64,000 nt of DNA from Synchiropus splendidus (GCF_027744825.2 NC_071351.1:12473501-12537500); one strand, 5' to 3'. Shown: positions 46,201-59,210, counted from the first letter of the stretch. The notes: generated by a model from the sequence alone, not told the origin. A program made the numbers and translations.

Positions 46201-49200
46201 AGCTTGTTAAACAACATGAAAACGGAGGCAAGGGTCAGAGCCATGCCATCCAGTGTTCTTTGGGACTGTGAAGACCGTGTGTCACGGTGACCCAGGAAGT
46301 GTTAACATGATGGCAATTGTATTTGCCATTTCTAGCTTTGGTTTCACTGATCTTGTCAGCAGCAAACACTCCCCTGTACAGTGTCCACACAGCAAGGATG
46401 AGGATCAGCAACTCATAATTGTAAACAGGAAATGATGGATCCTGATTGTAACCTTTATATTGACACAACCGTTTGTGTAGAGTGTAATGCTAGAACTCAT
46501 TTTCACATGCCTCTAGCAGCTTGCTCTTTGATGAAAATAGTGCGGAACTGAGTAAACAAACAAACACCAACACTATGATCGTCTGTTGCAGAGGGATTTC
46601 AAATCGTCCCTGGACACCTTTAGTTAAAAAGGTCATTTGTTGTTCTGGGAATGGTACTAAACAGCTGCTGCATTTTGGTAATTCATCTCAGCTCGCAGCT
46701 CCCCCTCCGTCCTAAACACGGTTGACTCCTCAGGTCCAGCAGGAGCTAATAATAAACCGGAGTCTCTCAGTCTTGCTGGAGTCAAGGATATGTAAATATG
46801 CACTTGATTCTCCTGTGGGCTCTGTCCCGGTTGAAAAGAGCTAATGAAAGGAGGAGGATGGATTCAGGGTGGGCATGGCAACGAGGCCCTTCTGTCCGTT
46901 TTTAGCAGTAAAATGCAAACGACAACCATTTTGAAAAGAAAAAAAAGCTTCAGTTACGGATGAAAACTGAAATTTGCTGTGAATCTTCACACTTTATATT
47001 TTTAGCAGGTTTATTTTCCAGCTTACAGGACTTCAAATTGAAGTGTGGGCCTGAGAGAAAACTTAATGTAAAATGAGCGATGCTGATGGCGATGTTAAAA
47101 TCACGTGCTAATCGTGATGTTCAGTTTTTTATGGTGTAAATGCAACAGCTTATATCAACGAAACGCTTGTTTATAAAAGTGAAAAAGCTCCCACTCATGA
47201 CTCTGAGCTTGTACTGTAAACAGAGCGTTTGGTGCAGGACGACTTTCACTCTTCTATTGTCTCCAGATGAAAAGATTTTTGGCATCCATCTGATAGCTTT
47301 CACAAAAAGTACATGTTTTAATGTCAAGTATCTTGACTGTTGCTTTTTTTAATCCTCACTTTTGACCCTAACCCTAACCTTTACCACAGGAACCAAAAGA
47401 CTGGTCAACAAGGCAGTGCTGTGGTACGTCCCCATCTCTCTCCAGAACATTGACAAGATCATGAATGTGCCGCTTATTCAGGTACAAAGTTGTTGCCCTG
47501 ACTGAACTGCCATTTCTTCGTTGACAGTAACCCTTAACCTTTCATTGTGTTCAATTTTTTTAGTATTCTAGTGCTGAACTGGAGGAGGAGGGTCGAAAGC
47601 GCTATGAAGCTCAAAAAGTGAGGAGACTTGAAACCAAAACTGCTGTTGAGGATGTTGTGGCCGACCCTCCCATCTCAGGTGAGCACCCACCCAGTCACAC
47701 AAAAATCATGTGTTCAAGTGTGTTTTACTGTATGTTGTTTCTAAACCTAATGATCACCTTGTAGCAAGCAACATGTTTTCTTCTGCTTTGCAGAGCCTCA
47801 CACTGTCGGCGCCAGCCAATCCAATTTGGTCCAGCTGATTGGTCCGGGGGATTGCTCGCTACACGACTTTGCTAATGGCGGTAAGTGTGTGTTTGGTTCA
47901 CTTACAGAAAACCCAATTCTCCAATTTGAGTTTGTTTGGCTCGGTTGTTGTTGTGAAACTGTTGATCTCCAGCCAGCCCAAATGCAAAATAGCTCCATCA
48001 GATGACAGAGGAGCCGATCCTGTATTTAGCTGAAGCACACTAATAGGATGATGAACATAACTAAAAGTTGGAGCTGCAGTTCTCTGAAGGGAACAGATGC
48101 TTGAGAGTGAGTCATTTGTCTTCTTTGAAGATGCTCAGGAAATACGCCTTCTGGCTTCTCTTTTCCCAGGCAATAAAGACGTATCTCTACTTGAATTCTG
48201 AGATAAAGCCTTTCGGCAAGGACCCTTTCTTTAATCAACTCTTTTATTTCATTTGTTCTTGGTGACTTTATCAGACTTAACATACACGTGGGTTTGAGTT
48301 GATGAGTGTGGGTCCTGAAGCGAGATCCTCTGCGCTGCATGGGTGACTAAATGTTGCATTGGGTAATGGCATCACATGTTCCGGACAACAGGTGAAGCTG
48401 GACCCTTGTCAATAGCTACTTCCAGTTAAAAGAATTTATGACACAATTTTACAATATATTCACAGTGGAGCATTTTTTTCTCCCAAGATGTGGAAGATTA
48501 AAGAGCCAGTAGGGAGACTTTTCCCAAAATGAGTCCAACGCAGTACCTGTGGAGAAGTCGGACATGAATTGTTTGAATAGCAATGTGACATGTTTCGCCT
48601 CACAGTCTTGGACATAAAGCAGTTTCCTCAGAAACACTGTGGTGACTTAGAGGAGCAAAAAAAAAACTGAATTTAATCCAAAGTGAAATGTCCCTGAGCA
48701 ATAATTTTCTGGCTTTTAGAGCTTAAGTTCTGGGTTGTTTTCTCGCGACAAGCATGTCATTGCAGATGCATTTCACCAGGCTCTAACCAGGTTGGATGGA
48801 TTTCCAGCCCAACAAAAGTAAATGATGGTTTAAAGCCAATGAAGAGAACATCAAATAAACATGCTTTGAAGAGAGAACATATTCAACCTGAGTTGGCCGC
48901 CCTCATCGATGAAGGAATCGCAGTTGGGTTGCGAAGGGGGAGCAACAGAACGGTGGGGAGGGGCTAGATAAAAGTATCCAGTGTCATGGTTGACTTTTTA
49001 ATTCCGGCAGCGCACTGAGAAATATGTCCAATTAAAAATTAAAAATGGAACAAGCATGCAGTTAATTAAGGAAGCACACACGGAGGCGCACACACACCCT
49101 GGTATGTCTCAGCCCATGCTGATGCTCATTAGGCGGCGCGCTGTGGTTTTTTGCTGCAGCGTTCACTGAACTTACTCTGTTTACATAACTAAGGGTCGGG

Positions 49201-52200
49201 TCATGCGCTCCCTTTCCTCAGTGACTGTGCCTTATGGTTTAATGAGTATGGTAACATTTGAACCCTCTTCTTCTCTGAGTGAATTGAAAAATGAATGTGG
49301 CTGCTGCACTGAAAAAACGACCACACCAATTGATGCATCAACCATTGTTTTGGAAACCTACAACCTGAATTTTACCCAACAGTTTGTGATGAGCAATTCC
49401 CTCAAACAGATCAATGCTGAGCTTGGGTGCAAGCTGAGATGAATTACTAATAATCTTCAACCTTCCAAAGTGGCATCTGGAATAAAACAGTGTCACATAA
49501 CGCTGATTCTCTACTGTGGCAAGAAAAAGTGACCTACTTATTTTGAGCCTGAGGAGGCACAATGAACGAACACATGTGGACAAATGTCATTGCATTATGA
49601 GGAGAAAATCCACAGCAGTGATTTCAAACAAACCCCTCATAGATTGTCTCATTTAATTGAAGGGAAATGATGTTTAAGGTGTATAGAAAAAGACCCAGGT
49701 AGTCAAGCACAATGTTTTGACTGAATCGGAGGTGTCAAACCCGATCACGGAATGTCTTGGAAATGTTTTTTGTGACCAAAATAAACCATCCATTTCCCTA
49801 CTTACTTCCTTCCTGCCCACCTCTCCTCATTATCTCATGCACTCCTGTCTTCCTCTACTAGTTCCTTGCCTTTTACTTCAATGAAAGTGTACCATCTGTT
49901 TCCATAGCAACAGCAGTTGATGGCCACAGGTGGACATCACTGCGGCTTGATTAAAATAAGTGAACCAGAAAAAACAGGGATGCGGGTTAGTTATGCGTTA
50001 AGATATATGTGGTGGAGGCCTGTCTATTCAGGGTGTCATGGAGAACCACTGGAGCTGTTGTGTCAGCCCTCAAACAAAACTAATGCTTCGCTGTTTTCCA
50101 GACAGTAAATAGTAGCATCTGGTATTTGACAAGCTCTTTTAACATATTAACTATTTATTTAAGATATTTGGTTCCCTTTTTAAATATTTTATGTAATAAA
50201 TATTTTACAATTAATTCTATTATTATTCCTTAAAAAATGTATTTCCTCGCATGATATATCTTTAGAATAATGGTTTCTGATGAATTCATTTCAGTCGACC
50301 GCTGTGTTATTTACGTTCCATGTGATGTTTCGGCAAATGATCTGATCATTATCAAATGAAATCATGCACATAATCTGACCACATTTGATATTTTTCAGTC
50401 TGCAGGAGCCACTCACTGACCTTTACTATCACAACCAGAGGTACATTTTATCTGAATGCCCTTCAACCGAGCTGGAAAATGTGTTATGGTTTCACTCCTG
50501 CTTAAATAGTATGAGATAGAAACACCTCTTTTGTTAGTCATGGTAAATATTACCAAGAATGCCCTTCTTTGGTTCCTTACTGTAGTACGCGATGTGTCAG
50601 ATTGCATGAACTGGAGCAGTTTCTATAGTGACAACAGCAGTTTGGACTGTTTGAGATTGACGTAATTGAAGAGCTTGTTGGTCAAGGATCATTGTGAAGA
50701 TGAGAGGCAGAGTTGCACAATGTTCTACATAAACCAGACATTAGACTAACACCGTAGCTCATCCTGACTGGAATTTGGTGGAGAACGTGGTGTGAATGAA
50801 ATAGTCAGAGTCAAACATGCACTTGTTTATTATGCTTAGACTGTGTTGAAATCTTGTTTGTTTTGAAAGATATCCCCTTTTAGTCGCTGTTTCCTGTCTG
50901 AGGTGGTTGAAATAAAAATAGCTGGAGACAGAGCAAATGTCTGATGAGAAGTTTCCTGTCATTGTTCGGAGGCCTGTTGCCGTTGGACAGCATTAAGAAG
51001 AATTTTGGGAAAGTCGTCAAAAGAAATCTAATCACAGAAGTGGTTTCGCTCGTGGCAAACTGGGCTGCACTCGGGATATGGACGCTAATTGCATTTTCTC
51101 CCATTTTGAGCTGTTTTTCCTCTTTGCCAAAAACACACAACTGTCCACATCATCCCCCCCACCACCATTCTGCCTCTCGTGTTCCCGCCCTTGGGCAGAG
51201 AGAGAGTCATAGTGTGCCATGTCACCCTGTGAATGTGTAACGACAGGCCCAGGGCGATCTTGGCCTGGCTTATCCTCATTTGCAGTCTCATATTCAGCTT
51301 TGCACAGACTGTACATTTGTTATCCTCTCTGCGATTCACTGATTGAGCCAACTGAAGAACACCCCCTTGCTTGTTTGAGATGGCGCCCCCCTTCAACATC
51401 ATGTAATGCTGAATCAGATTTCACTGTATAGCACTGGTGTTTTTTGTTTGTGTGGGAGAGCAGGATATAAGAGCTTGATTCCTAATTCAATCACTCCTTC
51501 TTTGAGTGTGAAACACTTAGGAGCCCGCAGCACATTCTCTATAACTCCCACTTCTTTGGCTCGTGTTAGACCAGCGACCCAGTGCAGATGGTTGGTGGAT
51601 TTCGTGAGACAGTCTCGGGCAATTTCTTTTTTTTTTTTTTTTTTAAAGCAGTTTCACAAATGCAAGAAACAGATGTCAGACAATTCTACACTTTTTTTTA
51701 AAAATCTACAAACAGCTCACCCACTCTGATGGTCCATCTGAGGGAGCCTCAGGAACTGCTTGGCTCTCTGCGGAGCTACGTGCAGCTCAGTTTGACGCAA
51801 CAATCTTTGAAATCCCACGTGTCGGCCCGTAGAGCGCGTCATCCCACTAATGGATCTGATTTTTGCAATCTGCCTCATTAACTACTGAAGTGCTTCTTTC
51901 TTTTTCAGTGTATCTGAAAGCTGTCGACCACTCTATACTAATTCCTTTACATCGGGGGATAATGAGGAAACTGTTGTTGACAAAAGTCAGATTATGAGTA
52001 TGCACAGTTTCTCATCCATGTTGTGAATTACTCCACTTTTTTTGAGAATGGTCTGTCTATCTTAAGACCGAAATCTCTCCCATTTTCTTTCCAGGTTTGT
52101 GAGCTACTGAATGCTTGCCTTGCCAATGAGAGTGTGGGCATCTCAAATGAGCCATCCTCTTTGGAAGGGATGTTTTAGGAGGCCTCTATCTGAGCCAAAA

Positions 52201-55200
52201 GCGAATCGAGCTGCTATACTATGATAGTAATATTATTTGTCCTCATAATATTTCATTGAATTGGAGGCTCCACAACACACTGAGGCGTTTTCAGTGGCTG
52301 AAAATCGAATTACTGGGATGGTTAAAATGTAAATTTGTCCTGAGGTTTAGCAAATCTATCCAAGCATAGTGAGCATAAAATGTGTGACTAGTGTGAGTTT
52401 TATACATAAGGAATAGTGAAGAAATGATATCAGAGATCATTTGAACCAAGACCTTGTAGCACGATAGTCCCAAATTTCAAAGTTGCTGAACACTTCAAAT
52501 GAAAACAAAATGCCATTAGTCTATAACCTTTTGTTGTTCCCGCTATTATTTGTGAGCAAGTCAACGGGCTGTTTGTTCTCAGGCTTAAGTGCATCCACCA
52601 GCAGGAATTAAAATGCCCAACATATTGAGAGATCATTAAACTTTCATAGCATTTGACAGCTGAAAGCCCTGGTGAGGAAATGACTCTCAGACATGTTCAT
52701 AATTGCACCCTAAGGTGGCACATTTCTAAATGGAAAGTGATTCACTTCAACTGAGGAGGATATTTTCTGAGGATTGCACAAGTTTAAGTGCGGAATGAGA
52801 CAGTTGAGAAACATTGTTAAAGCCACAGAGTTCAACAAGTTCGGCAACAATTATGTAAATATTACATTTAAAACATGTGAAAGGAAATGAGTACCAAACT
52901 TCTCTGGTTCATATGGCGAGGAACATTATCCTCAATGGATTGAGTCAAAAAGAAAGAAACCCACTGATACACTTGCTTACTTCTTGTTTGTCTTACGTTA
53001 TTCTGTGTTTCACAAGGTGTGATCATGAAGCTGATGGACGAGGTCGCCGGCATTGTCGCCGCTCGTCACTGCAACACCAAAATTGTCACTGGTTCCGTCC
53101 AAGAGCTAAATTTCCGTCGCAAGATTAAGAAGGGTGAGTCAAAACCAACACTTCCAATGATTGTGTTTTCCCAAAGTGGCTGGGCATGAGAGTCAAAATG
53201 CATGTGACTCTGTTTGTCAGTTTTTAGTGGAGACGTGATGAGTGTCTTCCAAACATGAGCAAGAGCTGGGGACGTGTAATGGAACATTTGAACACATCCA
53301 GAGTTTACTATCTTTCCATGAGCTGCGCTGATGAGATCCAGACCTGCAGATGTTATGATTAGCAGAATTCTCTGTCAACAAAGACCCAGCCATCTCTTGT
53401 CGAAGAAGAGCCGAAGGAAGACGAACAAAGTCTCTATCTTTGAAACTGGAGCAGCAGCGGCGGCATAATATTGAAGTGAGATCTGACCTGAGTTTGGGAA
53501 GTGATAAAAGATGACAGGAAATTGGTGCAAATCAAACGTCCGCCGCTTCCAGCTGTTTCTGCTCGCTCCACTTGCTGCCTCCATCTGTCCTCCGAGTTTA
53601 TGTGGCGGTGACATGATTTCTGCTGTGTTATGTCACCTGCAGATTTCCCATTTTGCTGTAGGACGTCAGACGAAGAAGTGAAGAGGTGTGCTCAATAATT
53701 TAGGTTGAAATCAAAAGCATAAATTTAGAAAAGGTTGTTGAACCTTCAACCATTTTGTGTCTCATGTTGAACAGCACAAAAAATAATGGGACTTTCCTGC
53801 TGTAGTCACCTTTCTGCACCTCTATATTCCTTTTGTCACATGTATGAATCAACACTGCTTCCATCCTTAAAGACTTCTCCCATTTTGACACAATTGAAAA
53901 CAAGTTTCTGTTGTTGTCTTGAGATCTGTGTTGGTTCGAATAATGAACCCACACATTCACTACTTTATAAAGCTAACACCTGAGCTTTACCCCCGGCAAT
54001 AAACTTATTTGTCCACCCAGATATAACCCTTACTCTGCATTTTTGTTGTGGCCGACCTTCCATGCTGCTCTAGATTTCAATGATTAATAATTGATTTATT
54101 GAGAAAGTAGAGATGCACAAGCATCAAATCACTGCTTCAAGTTTCAGTCTCTCGTAAGTTACATTGTAACCTTTGTTAGCACTACAACACATTAAATGTT
54201 GTTTGTTACAGTTGTGCGACCTGGTGTGAGTGTGTCATGGATGTGTAATAACATACCCTGCACCATGAGCCGAACTTGATGATGTTAGCATTCCTGTGGT
54301 TTTCTGTGTCGAAATATCTAAATATTTAATGCAAATTTCCTTTACGGAGCATAAGTCCCTCCACCCAGTTTATGGCAGGAAACCAGTTACTTGATACTTG
54401 AATCAATATTTACATGAACAAGTAAAGAATGGTTGTGTGATATTTGGGAATGCAGCTTATATATAAGTAGCACTGAGGGTATTATGGGTTGTTACCAAAA
54501 GACACAAATATTTATGAGCTCTAGATCACTGATACTTGGAAACATGGCAGAACATATTCAAAATCAAGTGGAAAAGACGAAATAACAGATGTTATAATAG
54601 CCTCGTCTCATCATCTGCATCCAGGAACAAGATCCTTCTCTCTTCTCGTCTCCATGGCAACAGAATGTAATAATACGGCACCAGAAGATTTAAAAAATAA
54701 CAAAGCCCCAGACTTCCATGTGTTTCTCTTCACTACCCACATCTGTTGGAAGTAGTGGGTTTTGACTGTTGCCTAATTTAATAAATGAGCGGTACATAAT
54801 AGTGAGGCGCTGGTAGCACTTACTTTATTTACAATAATGAACATTAGAAAATGAAAAACAGGCTGTAGGCGTTTCATCAAACTGAGATCTTATCCATTAT
54901 TAATGGCCTGCCAATGATATCCCACCCCTTAAACTGCGAATCCCATAATTCACTACAACAGTTAAGTTTGTTGTCTTCAATAAAATGATGAGGCTTTTTT
55001 CACTTCCTCTTCCATCTCAGGGTCTGTGGTGACCGTGTCAGGGCGCCTCACGTTTGTCAGCACTTGCTCCCTGGAAATTGAAGTCCTAGTCGACGCGACT
55101 ATACTCATGGAGGCGAAGGAAGTGAAGTACCGAGCAGCCTCAGGTTTCTTCATCTACATCTGCCTGGGCAAAGACAACAAGCCGCAGCCGGCTCCTCCTC

Positions 55201-58200
55201 TCAAGGTTTGTGTCTGTGAACTGTTACAGCTGGCTTGTATCCTTCCTGCGCAGCAGTCGGGTGTTGCTTTCATTCTAGTTCAGTAACTGAGATCATAGAA
55301 AGACCAGTGTGTGCTCTGTGAGTATGAGATAAGACGGCAGGGAGAAGTGACACTGCTGCTTTGTTTAAAGTGGAAAACAAAAGTGGGACTTTGCTTTTCC
55401 TGGCTCCCTCAAAAAACAAACAATTAACAAACTTTTTTCGACTATTTATATTACCAGTAGAAATTAATTACGATGAAAAAGGCTGTTTGTCTTTGCCTTT
55501 TTGGGGATCCCATGCAACATAGGGTGTAGAAACTGAGGGTACCCTGGACAGCTCCTCGGTCCACATGATGGAAAACCCACCAGTTACAGAAACCTGAAGG
55601 AAAATTGAGTTGATATTGTTGGTCCTGCAGCTCTTTAATTCTAAATCTCTTGTGACCTTTTCCTGCTGTGATATTCTGTGGTTGGATCCTGCTTGATTCT
55701 TTTTCAATTTAGGGATTATGCAAATGCCGTTTATGATAAGGGGCTGAGTCAGCATTGCGTCAGGATCTCAGCGCATATTTACCTGCCGCAGGGCAACTGA
55801 CATCTCTGAATTTTGGTGAAGTTAATGATCTTGTTTTTGGAATTATACATTGTAATTGGATACATTTAAAACCGACAAAAATAATTTTTTGCTTGAATGT
55901 TTTCTGTTCAGAGGTAACTGCCAATGAAATCACTTTATATGTACGTGTGCATGTACCAGGATGCAGCGGACTGACAATTAAGGACACAGCGCTCCCAAGC
56001 GCTCCTGGAGTGGCGTGTATATGTGCACGTGCTTGAACACATCACTGAGCATATTTATGCCTGTGTGTTTATTTATACGAGCCACACTCAACTCCGGCTA
56101 TTTCTGTCTTAACTGGGGGCTCTCACTCACAAGGTATATGGAGATCATGAAGGAGTCGCCCCGTGAATTGTGCTTAAACTATTGGGAGAAGTTCACCAGT
56201 GTATTGTGACGACTCGTCACATGCTGGGAAAAAAGGTTTAACACATCAATCCAATGGCTGATGTGGGACTGTGATGGATGGAAATGCGCTCGTGACATTA
56301 ATTTGCCTTGTAAGGCGGGCGACAGCCGAAGGTGCTGAGCGTTGTTATGGAGTTACCAGGGAAATGTGGTCTGTTCGTCCATTACAATGGAGAGTCAATA
56401 TGTCAGGTTCTTGTGAACCAGCCTGGAGGGTTTTTCTTCCTGGAGAACGTTCTCCTTCAACTATAGATATGGAGGAAGACTTCATGATAAAAGTACATTT
56501 TAAAAGTGACTTAAAACAGTATGATGAATCAGGACTGAAAAAGAAGGGCATCATTTCAGGACATTCAAGCTCAGTCATCTTCCTGTCTCCGCTTCAAGAG
56601 ACTTTTCTTAGCTTAAGAATGAACATTGTTTTCCAGGTCAGAACATCAAATGAAGAGTTTATGATCCCCATGGCTGAGAACAAACTGACACTGTACGAGC
56701 TCATAGGAAGCCTCAGAAACCAACTCGTTCTTCCCAAACGTATTTCTTGGATCGAAATTGTCCCCGAAGAGTCCAGTCTTTAACTTTCTCTGATGAAATG
56801 TTAATGCCGTTGTGCTTCCAGATCTTGCTCCAGTTAGCTTCTAAAAATAGCTCAATCAGAGGAGCAAAAAAAAAAAGCTGCTCTTGCTATTTTTGAGTCG
56901 AGGTGATTTTCCCCACATTCCCTCATCTGGGCTCCCTCTCCTGCGAGCAGCCTGTGTTTACTATTTATAGATTTTCCTGTTTTAGCCGGCAGGGGCTGGG
57001 GGACTGTGTATGTGGGACGGGGGCATTGAAGAAGGTCTGTCACGAGTCACGATGGTGAAGGTAAAAGAAATGAAGAGCGAATGGTCATGTGCTATTAGAC
57101 ATGCACGGGTGTTGGACACGTCCCCCCAAACCAGACTGATGGGGCTGCTCTCAATTCCCTCATCTTTGAGTCAATGTTCTCCGTCTTTTCTTCCATCAGT
57201 TTTGACTCAGTCCATCCATTCATCAATCATTTCCACCTCCCCCTCCTCATCCCCTTCGTCCTCCTTTTATTTTCTTCCTGGCACAGACTCAGCTCGGCTC
57301 CCTTGATACGACAACAAGCGCAGTTGTCATGGCAACCTCCCACCGTCCACAAGAAGCCATGCTCAGTTATTTTTAGCTGCCACCCATTCAGGATAATAAA
57401 CGATGAGTTAATGGGTGCACCCGTGCCAGAGATGCAACTATTCCTGACTCCATGGTGAGCCCAACCGTCGCACACGTGTAGCGGCGAATGACACAACGTC
57501 TTAATGAATTCGCTGGAAGCTAGGAGGAATATGCTATCAATGCTGTACAAAGGCTTTTGTCTGGAACATTTAATTCAGTAAACTAATGCTTTGTTCATCA
57601 GTTCCACTATTTATTGTGTTTAAAGGCACAACCTCTGATCTAGAATGTGGTCTATTAAATTAAATGTTTTTTTCAAATTACATGCATGAATCCAAAGTGT
57701 TCTGTTCTGTGGCTACATGGTTCTGATTCAACGGCTCAAGCTCCAGGTTGCATCCTTCTTCTTCAAGCCATCTTGCTCCTCCCCCGTCTGTGTTAGACAA
57801 ATTATACGGTGCCGTTCAACTTCAGCGCAGATGGCTCTTGTTTTTCTTGAGCTGGCTTCATGTAGCTCACTTCTGCCTTAGAGAATCTGCTATTTGGCAG
57901 GACTTGTGGTGCCCACTCTAATATCAGCCCTTGCCAACGCAGAGGACCCCCGACTGTGGTTTATCTAGCGTCGTCTCAAACCGGGCTTTAGCGAGGTTTG
58001 ACTCCGTTCCAGGTTGATACTGTTTGGCTGATCAAACCTCATGAAACAAGTCAGTAATGGCAGGTGAGACAGCTGTTTCTCTTGGCGCCTGACCAGTCGG
58101 GCTTTGTCCTGGTCGCAGGTTGCAATGCTGCTGCCAATTAGCTTAAATTCTAGCTGGGATGACCCGCAGGAGCCAACAATGTAAAGCTGATTCTGTGGTT

Positions 58201-58344
58201 GGTCGGCATCAAAGCTGGAGGAGGTTGATCTGTGAGAGTCAGCGTGACTTGAAGTCAAACCACAGTGTCATGAACAGCACAGTTTGTGGACGAACAGCTC
58301 TTCCTTGGTAGAAGTCTTAGAAATATAAGACCATATACAGGTAT

Positions 58345-58377
<33 letters not shown>

Positions 58378-58948
58378 TCTTTGAACACCACTCATTGGCT
58401 CCACCGATGGTTTTCAATTCCATCTCACTTGAGACAACCACCGCTGTTTTCACTTTCTAATCGTGCTTTAGCAGTGGCCCCTGGGCCTGTCCCTGGCACG
58501 TCATTGAGGTCGAATTAAAGAACGAATCATTTTGAATTGTTATGTCGAGCGACTTCACCAGTGAGTGGGTCGGATCCTCAAATATAATTGTTGACTCTGT
58601 CAGCAGTGGGGGGTTGTTGTTAAAGATCAGTGGTTGCCGGGGAGTGTAATTACACGGCAGAAACCATTAATACAGAGGCTCAGTCACAGAAGGGCCAAAT
58701 ACAGATTAACAGATTATTGGATTTTCTGAAATGTACCGTGTTAAACTAAGAATTAACCGAACTGTTTAACTGTTGCGGTGCATCATGAGACTTGAAGATG
58801 TGGAGGACCGAGACTGAATTTTGTTTTTGTTTTGTTTTTTGGTCAGGTTCAGGGGGAGGAGGAGCAGAGGCGCTTCGAGGAGGGGAAGGCACGATACCAG
58901 CTGAATAAAGCAAGACGAGAAGCAGAAAAGCAGAAGCTCCACAAGTAA
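40171..58948 (+). CDS. acot7: Acyl-CoA thioesterase 7 (double hotdog)
   Basis: Exons 40171-40205, 41731-41848, 42574-42730, 47390-47481, 47564-47678, 47794-47880, 53017-53133, 55021-55205, 58847-58948; all phases fit and the product is 335 residues. It hydrolyses fatty acyl-CoA, long-chain arachidonoyl-type in particular, to free acid and CoA, mainly in cytosol and most abundant in neurons. Two hotdog domains: the N domain has RIMRPDDAN and GNIHGGTILKIIEEAG, the C domain GGVIMKLMDEVAGIVAARHC. By position Asn20 (DDAN) and Asp209 (LMDEV) correspond to the Asn and Asp shown to be catalytic in the mouse enzyme. The C-terminal tail (EEEQRRFEEGKARYQLNKAR) is a charged helix, as in mammals. The 11-residue exon 1 suits the short cytosolic isoform; alternative first exons known in mammals were not found. 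Residues FANGG replace human FVHGG in the second domain. Confidence 0.97.
40206..41730 (+). other. acot7: acot7 intron 1
   Basis: About 1.5 kb. Contains a short degenerate tandem repeat (40538-40628); otherwise unique. Confidence 0.5.
40538..40628. repeat. Short tandem repeat, unit about 25 bp
   Basis: TTTGACAATGGACAGGAAGC occurs twice, followed by a third diverged copy, TTGACAATGGAAATAGGAAG. Confidence 0.75.
41731..41848 (+). CDS. acot7: acot7 exon 2 (N hotdog)
   Basis: RIMRPDDANIMGN, IHGGTILKIIEEAGCVVCTR, HCNFDDE. Acceptor TTTGTCCTGCAG, phase-0 donor GTAAAA. Confidence 0.96.
41849..42573 (+). other. acot7: acot7 intron 2
   Basis: About 0.7 kb, AT-rich, nothing recognised. Confidence 0.5.
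42574..42730 (+). CDS. acot7: acot7 exon 3 (N hotdog)
   Basis: EHCLAALVRVEKAEFLCPVF, IGEVAHACAEIIFTSEHSLE, VQVKVIAENILTG; human has IGEVAHVSAEITYTSKHSVE. Acceptor CCTTAAAG, donor GTTTGT. Confidence 0.96.
42731..47389 (+). other. acot7: acot7 intron 3
   Basis: About 4.7 kb. Holds a CTCF-type motif at 43137-43152 and a stretch rich in ACACAC/GCACAC words at 44980-45540. No repeat family recognised. Confidence 0.5.
43137..43152 (+). promoter_or_regulatory. CTCF-consensus motif
   Basis: CCAGTAGATGGCAGCA fits the CTCF core CCASYAGRKGGC at every position. Occupancy cannot be judged from sequence. Confidence 0.45.
47390..47481 (+). CDS. acot7: acot7 exon 4
   Basis: TKRLVNKAVLWYVPISLQNI then DKIMNVPLIQ. 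Its acceptor tract contains CCCTAACCCTAACC (47366-47379) before TTTACCACAG. Confidence 0.95.
47564..47678 (+). CDS. acot7: acot7 exon 5 (inter-domain linker)
   Basis: YSSAELEEEGRKRYEAQKVR, then a less conserved RLETKTAVEDVVADPPIS; human EEEGRKRYEAQKLERMETK. Acceptor AATTTTTTTAG, one leftover base at donor GTGAGC. Confidence 0.94.
47794..47880 (+). CDS. acot7: acot7 exon 6 (start of C hotdog)
   Basis: EPHTVGASQSNLVQLIGPGD then CSLHDFANG; human SSLIHLVGPSDCTLHGFVHG. Acceptor CTGCTTTGCAG, donor GTAAGT. Confidence 0.94.
47881..53016 (+). other. acot7: acot7 intron 6
   Basis: About 5.1 kb, the longest intron of the gene. Holds a T tract (51627-51645); no transposon or exon recognised. Confidence 0.5.
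53017..53133 (+). CDS. acot7: acot7 exon 7 (C hotdog, catalytic Asp)
   Basis: GVIMKLMDEVAGIVAARHCN, TKIVTGSVQELNFRRKIKK. Acceptor TGTTTCACAAG, donor GTGAGT. Asp of LMDEV is the predicted catalytic residue. Confidence 0.96.
53134..55020 (+). other. acot7: acot7 intron 7
   Basis: About 1.9 kb, unique, nothing recognised. Confidence 0.5.
55021..55205 (+). CDS. acot7: acot7 exon 8 (C hotdog)
   Basis: SVVTVSGRLTFVSTCSLEIE, VLVDATILMEAKEVKYRAAS, GFFIYICLGKDNKPQPAPPL. Phase-0 donor GTTTGT. Confidence 0.95.
55206..58846 (+). other. acot7: acot7 intron 8
   Basis: About 3.6 kb. Contains a 174-codon open stretch on the sense strand (56262-56783), a (GT)15 tract and no recognised transposon. Confidence 0.5.
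58346..58375. repeat. (GT)15 microsatellite
   Basis: Uninterrupted GT dinucleotides in acot7 intron 8. Confidence 0.95.
58847..58948 (+). CDS. acot7: acot7 exon 9 (C-terminal tail)
   Basis: VQGEEEQRRFEEGKARYQLN, KARREAEKQKLHK-stop; human DEKKRFEEGKGRYLQMKAKR. Acceptor TTTTTTGGTCAG. Confidence 0.95.
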   Translation, partial: VQGEEEQRRFEEGKARYQLNKARREAEKQKLHK

Positions 58949-59210
58949 ACACCAGCTGCAACGGTATATCAACATTCCCAATGCACTACAAAGAAAATAA
59001 TACATCATTCTGTCCACTCACAAAGCCAAATCCATGACATGCTAACTATCACCAAAGTGGTCCCTTCTGTCTTCTATGTAGCGCTGCAGATATTTAGCAT
59101 ATATTTTATGATGCATTTAAAGGAAGAGTGCGATTTTGTTTGATTTCGAATGATGACCAGTGTTGAAAAAGCGGCAGGGAAAATGATGAATAAGTGAATG
59201 AATAATGCTG

